Made by a program: the position numbers and the translations under genes
Notes under the pieces: generated by a model
The model's database searches: none
Told to the model about the DNA's origin: nothing
Seen by the model: only the letters and a program-made list of their open reading frames with translations
Assembly: GCA_907163375.1 (NCBI GenBank)
Contig: CAJQUW010006363.1
Span: forward strand, 1,381,501-1,445,500
Length of the DNA: 64,000 nt
Reading direction: 5' to 3'
Origin: Prostheceraeus crozeri
Taxonomy: Eukaryota; Platyhelminthes; Polycladida; Euryleptidae
Part shown: positions 11,565 to 51,852 of the stretch, one piece after another
Position numbering within the stretch: the first letter of the stretch is position 1
How the letters are laid out: the number at the start of each line of letters is the position of its first letter

Positions 11565-12345
11565 GAAACCTATTCGCACGCCTCTTGAAAGTTGAAAGTA
11601 TCAAGATTGTATTGGTCAGGTAAAGTGGTATGGGGAAGTTGATTCCAAAACTGTGCCGTGCGAACAAAATAGCTTTTGGAAAGACTCATTGTACGTGCGC
11701 GTTCTAAGCTCACATGTGAGTACATTAGCTCTGCGTGTGCTTCTGGAGAAGATCTTAGGTTTAGGCACACTCACTTACCGCAGAGCTGCTTCTACTGAAA
11801 CGGTATCTGTAGAAGAGACTGAGTAAAGCAATATCCGGTCTGACGAGAGCGGCTGCAACTCGTTAGCAAGTTTTTCAACAAATAAGGTTCTTGACACGTT
11901 TGTCAACCCGTTCAAGGATTTCAAGATGCGTTTGTGAGGCGCCGGCCCACAGATGACAACAATACTCCATCAGAAGACGAATACTGGACTTCCAACGATA
12001 GCAGACAGTCTGTGGTGGAAGACAGCTGCTGACACGATAGAGACTACCAATGTGTTGAGTTGCCTGCTTGCTAATGGATTGGATGTACGGTTTCCCTGAC
12101 AAGTCTCTCGCAACCGCCAATCCAAGGAAGGAGATGGAATCTTATTCTCTGATCCTATTATCTGAGATCTTAATGCTATGATCATCTCCTTTAAGTCGTG
12201 AGTGCAGAATACTTTGAGTTTTTGAAGGATTGAGAGAAACAAAACATTTGGCGCCCCATTCTGAGACCCTGCGTAAGTCTTCATATTAAGAACGTCGCAT
12301 AACTGCTGACATTGCTGAGTGTTCTTAGCAAGTCGCTCATGTGCA
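11565..12345 (-). mobile_element. LINE C-terminal fragment, minus strand
   Basis: Minus-strand frames read GKPYIQSISKQATQHIGSL, then IRLLMEYCCHLWAGAS, then THLEILERVDKRVKNLI, followed after a frameshift by FVRTAQFWNQLPHTTLP near 11600-11650. This is the usual order after the RT domain of jockey/CR1-group non-LTR elements (LEYCSQVW ... LDRVQKRAIRLI ... FWNSLP). The upstream edge at about 12345 falls just after where the YADD box should be, so the copy is truncated. Several stops and frameshifts are present. Confidence 0.75.
11771..11874 (-). other. LINE coding text between two frames
   Basis: The minus strand still reads LINE-like (KLANELQPLS, then DTVSVEAAL) but passes a stop near 11775. It belongs to the fragment at 11565-12345 and marks a decayed junction, not a gene. 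Confidence 0.4.
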
Positions 12346-13239
12346 TATATTTTTCAGTTACTGTCTTATTTCCTTGATGACGGTAGAGGATGCTCCTACA
12401 GAAAGGCCTTTGACATCATTTCACTATCAGTTAATTATGAAAAGTGGTTGTTTTGTTTTATTATTTTCTACAATAACATTTATTGGTTGAATAATAGGCG
12501 TAATTCAGCGAATCTGTTTTTTAAATGATATGATGAGATGACTCAAGTACACATTATTGAATTTGAATATGACTCCATCTGGCCCAGTTCATTTGATAAT
12601 GATATCAGCAAAATTTACATCGAGCATTTACATTACACAAATCATCAAAATGCCCAACGTAACAATTTCAAATGCATAACGCAAAGTCACAAGACGGGTG
12701 TGACAGTTAACACTGAGTCTCCAGTCATTTCCTGATAAAACAAAACTCCCACAATTAGAAATTTATTAAAGCTTCTCTTACGTTTGGCCGTAACTCTGTT
12801 TCTTCTTGATGTCACATTCACAAAAGTTACATAAGTCTTCATCAAGAATACAGTAATAAGTCATAATTAAGGTTGAAAAATAGACCGGTCTATTATAGGT
12901 TCTGCAGTACCTACAGTTTACTAACCCTGCTTTAGAACATCTGAACAATACATGGGGCGACTAGGACCTAGGCTAAGACGAGCTCACCAGTTATGTAGGC
13001 ATTCACTTACAGCAAGCCATCAGGCAATTTTTCTTCATTTTGATAACTGAGCTGAGAGAACAAGCGCTACCTGTTTTTTACTCTAGCCTATGTTTTGTAT
13101 TTGATAAGAGCGAAACTAGCCTAAAATTTCTATGATTTCAAAATTTGAAAAGAAAAAACGATGCTTTATACCAATAATTATGCTAAGCAGGACATTCTTA
13201 ATAAGATCCATCCCCCTCCTTGGATTAGCGGCTACGAAA
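12346..13239. other. No gene recognised
   Basis: AT-rich, with short open stretches only and no recognisable protein, inverted repeat or RNA gene. Confidence 0.5.
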
Positions 13240-13480
13240 GATGTCATAGAAACCGCACATCCAGCCCATTAGCAGGCAGACAGCTCAACACATTGATTGT
13301 CTCCATCGTGCCAGCAACTACTGGGAGTTTTTGAAGCAAGCCATTTGGCACCCCATTCGGAGACCGTATGTAGATCATTAAGAACGTCGCATAACCGCTG
13401 ACGTTGCTGAGTGTTCTTGGATAGTCGCTCATTAGAATTGAAGAGTCTCGTGTCATCTGCATACATCATCAGTTGGTCAC
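13240..13480 (-). mobile_element. Rearranged LINE fragment (same family as 11565-12345)
   Basis: From about 13480 down to 13330 the minus strand encodes the RT active-site segment MMYADDTRLFNSNERL, continuing to SEWGAKWL. From about 13248 to 13322 the + strand matches the GKPYIQSISKQATQHIG segment of the first copy (here roughly KPHIQPISRQTAQHI). The two halves of the same open frame are thus inverted relative to each other, with the junction near 13325. The copy is dead. Confidence 0.7.
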
Positions 13481-14249
13481 CAAGCAGTCTGGGAGGTCAC
13501 TGATGCACTGCAAATGATGAAAGTGACCATACTGTACACTTACAGGTTTATTTTAAGAAAACCATTTCCTCATAGTTGGTAACATGTTGTCATTTTGTTT
13601 ATTGATGCATATTCAAGTATAACTCTTATTTTGAATTGTTATCAAAATTAAACAGGCATGATTGATCTTGGGCATTCTGCTTCAAAGTTTGCGAGTTTCT
13701 CAATTTTTGGGAAGAAAATCGACAAATCGCTAGTGTCGATAACTATGTCATAAGCAGCACAAATGGTAATCGATTCCATGGAGTATTAATGCGCATCATC
13801 AGCGACATGTGTACAAAATTTGGTGAGGCTAGCTTCGATAGAAGCAAAGTTAGACCCATTTTAGCCGTTGTTAAGGACCGTTGATAGGCAAAATTTGTCG
13901 TACAATACCAAGCGACATAGGCAACTTTGAGGCCCTGTAACTCAGTAACTACGGTGAATTGGTGCAAATAAATCTAGATTTCTTCTAATAAGACATAACC
14001 CTACCTAAAATATAAATATGAACAAAATCTGAGATGATGGGTTTACCGGCATTGGCGAATTCGTATGGAATGGCCCTTTACACATATGTCGAAAATTCAT
14101 AAATTATTCAACTATGAATTTCATTCTGTTCCACTCAGCAGAATTTAGTAGATTTTTGATATCTTTATAAGCAGGTATAAACTGAATGATTAGACTTGGC
14201 TTTGATTTTTTTGCAATTTGTTGTGGGTGAATTGATAAATTCCCTGGAC
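13481..14249. other. No gene recognised
   Basis: AT-rich. The open stretch on the minus strand at 13743-13967 has no recognisable domain. Confidence 0.5.
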
Positions 14250-14990
14250 CAGTGTTGCCAACGGCTCAAATGCAAAATAAATACGACGGCCAATAATTTT
14301 TAAGCAGTTTACTCGACATCGAGAATCAATCGATATCATATGGGACTGATTTATGCATTTCATTTTTACTTGTCTGATATAAGTCGTGCTTTTATGATTT
14401 TACATAAACACCAAAAAAGATCGACTGCTCCTAAACACAATTCTCTACGTGCATTTTCTTCCTTTTCGGATTTCAGTTTTCACTTATGTGAAGCTGCTGC
14501 ATCAAATACTGCAAATATATAGGGTCCGTGAAGAGGGAACTATTCACATGTATTTGAAGTGACCCTCATGTACCCACAAAAAACAACACATGAATCAATT
14601 GACATTTCCTGAGATTTATTCCATTTCTTTGTTCACTAAACATGCGCTCAACGGCGGCGTTGCCACAAAGGACAGTCATAGCCCCGATGGCGATCCGGCG
14701 AAATGTCGGATATTTCGCATCGTTTGAACTGCTGCTGTCCTTGATATCACATCACTTACATCCAACCAATACTGCAGTGCATCCTTTCTATGATGCGACT
14801 GGTCTATTTGAGAAACCGAAACATCAATAGAGTAAGACTTCCATTCTGCTTCAAGTTTGCTGATATCAGTCAGCCCCGCTGCACGGCCGATTGATGAAAC
14901 AGCTTCAAATGACTCTTTCTGATAAGATGGACAAATGAATTTGAAATCACGCAAAATATTATTAGACATAGACTACATCTTTTCTTTTCA
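14250..14990 (-). mobile_element. hAT transposase C-terminal remnant with one terminal repeat
   Basis: The + strand at 14250 begins CAGTGTTGCCAACGG, a typical hAT terminus. From 14969 down to about 14590 the minus strand encodes a hAT C-terminal region: ALQYWLDVSDV, then after a frameshift near 14700 YPTFRRIAIGAMTVLCGNAA and VERMFSEQRNGINLRK, the dimerisation segment that carries the last catalytic Glu (AVER). The right end and target duplication could not be found, so the element is partial. Confidence 0.65.
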
Positions 14991-15602
14991 AAATGCATGG
15001 TCAACTGTAGATAAAAAAGAGCACACACGAACAAAACAGGCTTCTTTCTCATCAGCATTAGAACTATACAAAATTTTCTAGAATTCTTCACCGATTAAGT
15101 TCACTATTAGGAAGCAACACTTTTTGTTGCAATGATATAGTTGTCTAATTGCATGAAAATTTCTGAATGTGATCTGAAAGCAATAACTTTGAAAGTAAGT
15201 CACGATAGAGTTCACAGATGTCTTTGTAAAGATTTTGAACTGAAACACCGTTTTTCTGGTAGTAGGCCTACTGCTTCTCGAACTTTTCCAAATCCGGTAA
15301 GTCTGGTGTTGAAATTTAATAGCAGGAACGTTTTCAATTTTGAAAAACACGTTGCTGTCAAAAATTTTAGACGGAAGCTCAGTAGCCTGAGTCTGAAGTC
15401 AGGCGTATTTCGACTTAACTTCACTAATGCAACTGATTTCTATCTTGCCAGTGAGTTTAAGGGCAAAGATTACTCCGTCACTCCGTTATTCCATTTTTGT
15501 CTTTCAACAGATTTAAGCAATTTGTGAAAAAATGGCAAACAATACCAAAATAATATGAGCACGTAAGATATGCACCTCACACGCTACAGAAAATGCGGTG
15601 TA
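14991..15602. other. No gene recognised
   Basis: A 128-residue + strand open stretch (15141-15527) has no recognisable domain, and overlapping minus-strand frames are equally open. I see no splice sites or repeats that decide between them. Confidence 0.4.
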
Positions 15603-16600
15603 CGTAATTTCCGGCCTATAAGGCGCGACTTTTTTGCTCGAAAACAGCTAGTGCGCCTTATCTATGGTCAAACTAGATTTTTAAGATGGTTAAAATGTTT
15701 GGTAAGCATCTCATAATTTCGTATTCATTACTTGGCCTTAGTTTCGCAAATTTGAGCAGTTATTTCGGACAAGAGTCGTGAATACATTAATGATGGCTTG
15801 AACGATCAATATCAACTTGGCATACACCAGCCAAATGTAATGCGTCATCCCTTTTCAACAGTGAACTGGGGAAACTTTCGTGCATCGAATTGCGTGACGA
15901 TGTATGAGGAAATGGAAATTCTAAGAATTCAGACCAGGTAATTGATTTTGATTGACTTAAGTATCCTATCATTCTCTTGCTGAAGCCAATGCCGTGTTCC
16001 TTGACTTTTTCCAAGAATAACCGCGCGATCTTTGAGTTAGCCAGTCAGGTGCAGTAGCCTTTCTAATAGTTATGCCAAAAAAGGACAAGGAAGTCTTATG
16101 ATGCTGCCTTTAAAAGGAAAGCTATCAGGATTGTGGAACGCAAAGGAAATCGACGTGCAGCTGATGAGATCGGGATTAATGAGTCAATGGTTCGTAAATG
16201 GAGAAAACAGAAAAACGGACTGAGCTCATGTAGAAGATCGATAAAGGCATTCCGGGATAGTAAAGCGACTGGTTTCGTTAGTTTTTCTTATGCCTAGTTG
16301 TTTAACTGAACCTTTGTTTTTGGAAGATTTTTCAGACCAAGCTATCATAACGGTCACTATCTTATGTAATTTTTCAGATAGGCCTACTAAATCAAATTGT
16401 CTACTTAAAAGTAGTTGTTGCTTTTTCTTAACTGCCGGTAGTACCAGTATGTCTAACGAACATTTCCTACTGGTTACGATAGTATCTGTAATTACATATG
16501 TGCGCCTTATCCACGAAGCGCGCCTTATCTGTTGTCAAAATACGTAATTACCTAAAAATCGGCTTGTGCACGGGTGCGCCTTATAGGCCGGAAATTACGG
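15603..16600 (+). mobile_element. Pogo-like element, non-autonomous, TA flanks
   Basis: The left end, CGTAATTTCCGGCCTATAAG, and the right end (reverse complement CCGTAATTTCCGGCCTATAA) form terminal inverted repeats beside TA dinucleotides at 15601-15602 and 16601-16602. The left copy lacks one C. TGCGCCTTATC motifs recur inside both ends (about 15650 and 16500-16525). Interior positions 16088-16270 encode a helix-turn-helix typical of pogo-group transposases; the catalytic domain is gone. Confidence 0.78.
16072..16270 (+). pseudogene. Pogo-type N-terminal helix-turn-helix remnant
   Basis: ATG at 16072 opens a frame that stops after nine codons. After a frameshift the stretch from 16088 reads RKSYDAAFKRKAIRIVERKG, then NRRAADEIGINESMVRKWRK and a QKNGLSSCRRSIKAFR tail. 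This matches the DNA-binding N-terminus common in pogo-group transposases (SYDAAFKLKAI ... NRAAARKFGVNE-MVRDWRK ... KAFRG). Only about 60 residues remain, so it cannot encode a transposase. Confidence 0.72.
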
Positions 16601-16602
16601 TA

Positions 16603-19452
16603 TGTGTGTATGTGCTTTTAAAGGACTTAGAGGCCAAGAAACCGGAGGATCACCGAAAAAATGACTGATTCAATACATTCATTGGCAAAAGACGATGCCG
16701 CTCACTGAAATAGAATACGACATCAAGCATAAGAATGTGGCAACCGTGGCCCTAAATAGAAAAATTGGATACATTAGGCAGACATGTTGATTAGACACAA
16801 TAGTATCAATGTTTAATACTGTGTCAATGTCAATGCATAAAATAATACATTGCTAGCTAGCTAACATCACCAGGAAACTACACGGATATTACGAATGAGT
16901 TCTAGGAATACCTTCAAGGTTCTTTTACGTCAATCTAGGATCGGAATGCATGTATTTTAATGTGTAAGTGACTGCAATGCGAATAAACAGACAGAATAAT
17001 GTACCATCTCTTTCAAGTATCCAACCTCTCCCATGAAAACTCCTTGGAATATGAGATCGCCTATGTCGTCGCATTCAACGCGACACGCAGCACTCTTCTA
17101 ACTGATATTGGGTTTCCATTTACAGACGCACTCCATTTTAAGCCCTGTTAGAATGAAAGTCCGAAAAAAGTTGAAAGCAATTTAGCAGGATTGACATGAG
17201 TCCAAGCCTCTTTGAAGAGCATTGTCGTTCTATCGGAAATTTGCCGAATATAAAAGCAAACTAGTGCGCATTCACAAGTGATGGAATTAGTGCAATTCAA
17301 GGTGAGCTTAACAAAAAACTTCTCTCGAAGAATGCAGAATTTCTCAACTTTTTTCCTCAAGTTCAATTTACTTCATATTTCAAGTATTTTTCTGTCAGCT
17401 TTACACATTAGCTGCCTACAATAATAAATCACTCATTTACAAAGTAACGATAGGAATTAGCAGATAAGCATCAATTTGCAAGTTAGAAGAGAATAAACCT
17501 CGTGGAGATAGAAATCACATTCAAAATTAAGAGCGGACAAACTAAAAATATTTTAAATGTGGCCAAAAAAATCACGGCGGTGTAATTAAGAAATATTTGC
17601 TGGCTAAAAATAAGTAATAAAATCCACAAACAGGCCCGACATTTCGCGTATTCATACATTTCGCGCATCTGGATCTGTTTTGGATGCTGTTTGACGCATT
17701 GATGATCTTAGACACAAATTGCAATTCAAGTGCTTTTAATTCTATCCACCATACTGATCATGCTTGAACAACAATTGGAACTCGTTTGGAACGAGACTGC
17801 ATTCCGCTCAAGTCATAATTTTGTTGACAAAAAAGTCGTAAAGAGCAGCGGCAAAATTCCCGCATGACTTCCTTATTTCCCAACCCACATAATTTGCCCC
17901 TTAATGATTGCAGTTAAAAATTATCTTGCTTGTTTAAGGCATCGTTAAGGTAAACAGTCACACAGGGTTAGTGGCGCATTGCGCCTTAGCAATTGGGTCG
18001 AGAAAACTGTGATTATTTTCATGTAAAAAATTTGCATCACATCTCGGCCAATTTGCCGCTGAGAACAGGGCCATAGAGTTCAAATATTCTCCTGGGCATG
18101 AGGGTTAAAGCATTGAGAACAAGTACTGAAATTTCAGAAATTTCACACTGCCTCTTTGAAAGCTATGCTCCCATAGAAATCAGTAGAATTTCCATAATTA
18201 TTTTGGAAAGGGTATCGGGTTTTTGAAAAATCCTTTTATTTTCATGCCATAAATCATTTTTTGCCAAATTAATTTCGATTTGACGCAAAGAAAATGGCCA
18301 AGCGAGCAACTGTGGTCTAATTATGGCATCATAATCTTGAGAGTTCAGTTGGTGTAAAATCACGTCGTGAAGTTTTGAATTACTTTCAATATTTGTTCTA
18401 TTTTCGGAAGCAGCTGTGTTACCATAAAAATAGGCATTAGTTGACTAAATTAGATTTTTCATCCTTAGTGTTTCATCCTACTTGTGAATTTTTGCATCTT
18501 TGCTTTTTACATTAGTTGATTCTTTACATTCAACGTACATATTCATTGAAATACTGAACTTTAATTTTGACCAGAACGACCGGAACAAGATTCGACGACT
18601 TCCGACACTGATTCTTTTATTTCAATTTTCTCCCTCTTCTATAGTTCATGAATTTTATGTTCTGATTGAAGCATATGAATTGTGAGCTAGTCGCACACAT
18701 TGGCATCATTGAATATTTTAGTGCAGTTTATGCTACATCTCATTACTTGTTAATGACAAATGCGTTTTGTACTAGTCGAAAGACTTGAAAACAGATTTAC
18801 GCTGCTTGACACCAAATAACATTGAGCTTGACTTGCTCAACTTTGAGTGCAAGCATTCGTAAGTTCGATAATGTCTGTGGCTTGACTTTCATTTTGGTGT
18901 AATATCTTAGCTAGCTTTTCTAGACGCGATCGACACAGATTTGTATTCACTTCACTGACAAGTTGAAAGAAAGTGCAAACTTTTTTGTCATCAAGTGATT
19001 TATAGGACTATTCTTGAGATTATACTACGTAACACCAGCTCGTGTGGATGTGAAGAAAGAAGAGCGACTTGAAAAACTCAGCGACTTCAGCTTGTTAAAA
19101 CTAGTTAACCACATAAGTATGCAATCAGTAGAATAGATGGTCTTGAAAAAAATTCTGTGCTTTCTATGTACAGGATTTTCGGGCTGCATAATATGATGCC
19201 CATAAAAGTACAAACAAATACTATTCCAAATCTAGCCGACATTCTTAGTTATTGGGAGATCGGTACATGGGCCCTGACTGTAAAGCACGGATGCCATTTT
19301 CAGTCTTGAAGTTCCTTGTATTCATTGCATTCACGACATGGTTTAAGAATCAGATGCTTTGGTGGACAATCGATCCCCGCTACTTGCCTTAATGTCGGCG
19401 GTCACCATTGTGACAAGTTATTTATTCATTATAATTGCTATGACAACTGATG
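16603..19452. other. No gene recognised
   Basis: About 2.8 kb of AT-rich sequence. Open stretches at 17148-17366, 17483-17668 and 18163-18363 (minus) and 18500-18685 (plus) show no domain and no paired splice sites. No inverted repeats were noticed. Confidence 0.5.
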
Positions 19453-19541
19453 TGTGGTGGTGAGGGTTTGATCTTGCCAATTGACACAGTCGCACACAGG
19501 TCTAGTTAGCCTTGGTCGTAGGTTCGAATCCTACCAGCCGC
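19453..19541 (+). other. tRNA-like 3' half with perfect B box
   Basis: GGTTCGAATCC at 19521-19531 is a perfect pol III B box and sits in a 5-bp T stem (GTAGG/CCTAC) followed by CAGCCGCA. A 5' acceptor partner is only weakly present (GTGGTGG at 19454-19460), and no A box or clear anticodon arm can be drawn. I treat it as a tRNA-derived relic or SINE head, not a functional tRNA. Confidence 0.4.
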
Positions 19542-20842
19542 ACATCTTCTGCATGTGAATTTGATAATCGTATATTTGATTTCATTGTTGTTAATTGTAT
19601 TTGATTATCTGTGCGTTGAAGCTCACATCCTTGGTAATGCATTTGAGGATGGCCGGCACTCAAAGTCTGCTATTTCCGAGAATCAGCGTGGTTGTTGGTA
19701 TCTTACAATAACTCGGGAGCCGTCTCCTCTGATGGCGCCCCAGACAATTGTGTTGGACGGAAACTTGAATGATGATCGGATATGTTTAGCTTTCTAATTT
19801 ATCGTCAATACTCCTGTGAATTTAAAATCGACTCCATCTTTCTCACTTCCGAGAAAATTGCCATGCTGTTTCAGACTTCTCGACATACCACTTTGATTAT
19901 TGAGGACACCATCCAAACCGATTTCTGCGATGGCTCCATAACAGGTAGTGTTTACGGCTGTGTCCGCACATTTGGAGAGCTCTTTTCACTGTATTAATTT
20001 AATCCAGCTTCTTCAGATTAAATTCCCTAGCGTACTCGTCTGGCTGTCTCTATGGGAATCGTCTCGGTAGGTGAGAACAATTCCACACTCCATTTGCTGT
20101 GTTCATGAGGCTAGTTTTTCCGCATCTCGGACGGTCTATGACAGGTCCGTTATCATTGAACTACTCAAAAATGTATTGACCGAATACTGACTGATTTTCA
20201 TTTTAGTTGGCTATTTCTAACCGCGCAGTCTCACTGTTTGACATTTCAACGTATACATAGCGTTTTTATCAACGTTATTTAAAGTTAATAGGTGCGTCTG
20301 TTGCACTCTGCCGCATTACTTTTATGCAAACACAGGACAGTTATTTTGTAATCAATAACCGTCTGGGCACAGGGATTTCTGAGCGACCCTGATTTTGGAC
20401 GAAGCTGAATGCATCAGACATATGTGGAATTTTCATTTTTACTTGATCTCACAGTTGATGCCTTTGCTCTAACTAAGAGTTTTCTTTTTTCTAGGAGATT
20501 ACTCCGTGTGACACAAGTTTTGTTGAGCAACAAGCAAAAAAGGTTTGAAAATTCGCATATATTTTCTGCGTCTGCTCAGATGGGCGCAAAGATTAATGAA
20601 TGGGTCTGCATCTGCCTGAAGAAATATGGTATGCTTAGTCTTATCGTCTATTTCCTGGAATTCGAAAACCCACTGTCAGGGTTGTCACCTTTTCCGGGAA
20701 ATTTCCTGGATTCCGGGAGATCATGAAGAATTCCCGTGATTTGAGTTTGAACTTTTCTGATTGACCGTGAAAATCACTGAAAACAAGTAAATTTGGGATT
20801 TTGAACAGGTTGTGTGGATGGCATGTATATGCAATATGCATA
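19542..20842. other. No gene recognised; possible hAT end near 20678
   Basis: An open stretch at 19555-19797 (+) starts with a hydrophobic, signal-like segment (LISLLLIVFDYLC) but matches nothing I know and ends without a donor site. At 20678 CAGGGTTGTCACC followed by TTTTCCGGGAAATTTCC resembles the terminus and subterminal motif of a hAT element. Its other end was not found. Confidence 0.35.
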
Positions 20843-21676
20843 CTGTCAAATCTCGCTACTATGACAGTGACACTTTTGCTCAGTCACGATTTCTCGTACG
20901 TACAAAAATAAATTTACTATTCTACCACCTACATGTACTTTCGTTACTATGCCAGGCAGCTAAAAAAATCAGTGATATTTTGACAGAAAGCGTTAATCTT
21001 TTTGCCTTTTTCCTACTTAAATATCTTATTGGACATAAAGAAATCACAAGTGTGAGACATGAATTCCCTTCGGTGCAGCATGTGATTGGCTGAGCAGCAT
21101 CGCAGCCAAGAACCGAACCATGGACTTCAGTTGTCGTTCATTGTGTCCTCATACGTTCGCTCACAATGTCAGCTCAAAAGCGAAAGAGAACCAACTTTTC
21201 ACTGAGGGAGAAGAGAAGGAGATCATCGATGTTGCAAAGAGAGACTCGAATCACTCAAAGTTGACTAGGAAGATGAGCAAGAAGTGGAGCATCGAAATTA
21301 AGAGAGCCACTGTAAAGGACATTCTCAGCAATAAAGTTGTAATTGAGGTGGTCATCAAAGCTGAAGTTTCATCGAAGCACATGAAGTTGACGTAGGCCAA
21401 CGAACCGAAGCTGGACGAGGGGTTACTCACGTCGCTGAAGCAAAAAAGAGGGCAAAAGATTCCTGTCAGCCGACGATTCCTGATAGCTTCCGATTGAACT
21501 GATGTACATTTTATGATTTCAAAGATAAAGCAATTTTAAGGGTCTAGAACATAGCTGATATTGCAAAGTAATTTGTAGCTAGAAAGAATGAAACCTATTT
21601 AAGAATCAGTTGCTATGTCATTCTCGCTACTATTCCACAGCGGTCTCGACGGGTGGCATAGTGAGATTTGATTGTC
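20843..21676 (+). mobile_element. Tigger/pogo-like short element (834 bp), TA flanks
   Basis: The left end CTGTCAAATCTCGCTACTAT beside TA (20841-20842), and the right end, reverse complement GACAATCAAATCTCACTATG beside TA (21677-21678), form imperfect terminal inverted repeats. An internal second copy of the TCTCGCTACTAT motif lies near 21625. The interior encodes a CENP-B/Tigger-like N-terminal HTH from ATG 21166, with no DDE domain. Confidence 0.68.
21166..21394 (+). pseudogene. Tigger-type HTH remnant
   Basis: From ATG 21166 the frame reads MSAQKRKRTNFSLREK, then shifts by one base and continues KEIIDVAKRDSNHSKLTRKM, with TVKDILSNK further on, to a TAG at 21392-21394. The order (basic start, FSLREK-EII, LT-KMSKKW, TVKDIL) is that of the CENP-B-type helix-turn-helix found at the N-terminus of Tigger transposases. 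About 75 residues survive and the catalytic domain is absent. Confidence 0.6.
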
Positions 21677-21678
21677 TA

Positions 21679-50618
<28,940 letters not shown>

Positions 50619-51848
50619 ACACAAGTATTGAGACTGAACTGGTTGCACAGTTAGCGGGATGACAAATTACCGGATATTGATTAGTGTTGCCTGTGAACTA
50701 AACCTGTGACTTCGAATAATCAATACCTAAAATTGTGATCAGTTTCCACCATTGTATTAGAAGGTGTCTTTTGATATAACTCGCTGTTTCTCATTGTCCT
50801 GTTGATGACACGTATCTCCTTGTAATATGTAAGGTACGCGTGTATACCTGCCCTTCATATCCACAAAATGTGTTAACGAAAGAATTCCTCCCTATTCCTT
50901 TTATGTAAAGCAAGCTCATCAGCGCACTGCTTGTAATGTTTTATCATACTTTCATTTGCAATCTATATTAATCAGCATGAACATAGCGAAATATTCCTAT
51001 CTTCAAATCATTCGACTGCTTCCACAAAACGATTGAATTAAGTGACGATTCGGATCATCATGTAATGATGAAAAAAATGAAGCGTCATGAAATGACTAAT
51101 TCCTGATGCATGTTTTGGTCATTCTCAACAACCAAATAATGATATTCTGGTAAATAAGTGGATATCCATCTATCTAATTATGAATTTCATTGAATTGTTG
51201 GCTTGACGTTTTCGTTTCTGTCGTTCACTGTTAGAGTGATTAGTTCTGCTAAATCTGCTAAACCGGACAGCTTTCACTTACAAACAGTCGTGATTGATTG
51301 TTAAAATGGGGCGCAGACAATATTTTGTTTGTATTCTACCGACGAAATGAGTTCAGTTTTTCTACTGCTGTGCTCTTCCTGCAGTCGATTTTCTAATTAT
51401 ATGAATCAGGAATATAAATGATGTTCTTTTCAAATGATGGGATCATGCTGCCATTTTCATGAGTATATGCATGTAACGGTGTATGTATTAGTAACTATAA
51501 AATAAGTCAACTTTCCACCACCGATCAAATTCAAATAGTGATTCGTGGGACGTTGGAATGATTCGCCGCCAGAGTGAACTCCATTTCCGTAACAAATTTA
51601 CAAGTAACTACAACGCTCTTTCACAATAGGGACGTGCACAATTCAACGATCGTTAAAATTGCATCGACTTATTTTGCATCTTGTGCAGTTTATTTTTCAT
51701 ATATTCGCAAAATGTCTTGCTAAACAGGCCATAGAATGACATACGACTTCCAATAGACCTCTATCACGGTGAGCTCTATGCGGAATAAATATTTTACTGA
51801 CACTAGCATTACTTATTTACTACGAGATAATAATCTTCACCCGGCAAC
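50619..51848 (+). other. Cdc42 3' UTR and downstream region
   Basis: No coding potential. An AATAAA at 51784-51789 is the first canonical polyadenylation signal after the stop that I noticed, implying a 3' UTR of about 1.2 kb that ends just before the piggyBac insertion. Variant hexamers may be used earlier (for example AATATA near 51412). Confidence 0.5.
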
Positions 51849-51852
51849 TTAA

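Noticed and set aside
19453-19541. Functional tRNA gene
   Set aside because: Only the T arm and B box are convincing. Acceptor pairing needs wobbles and a mismatch, and no A box or anticodon loop fits.
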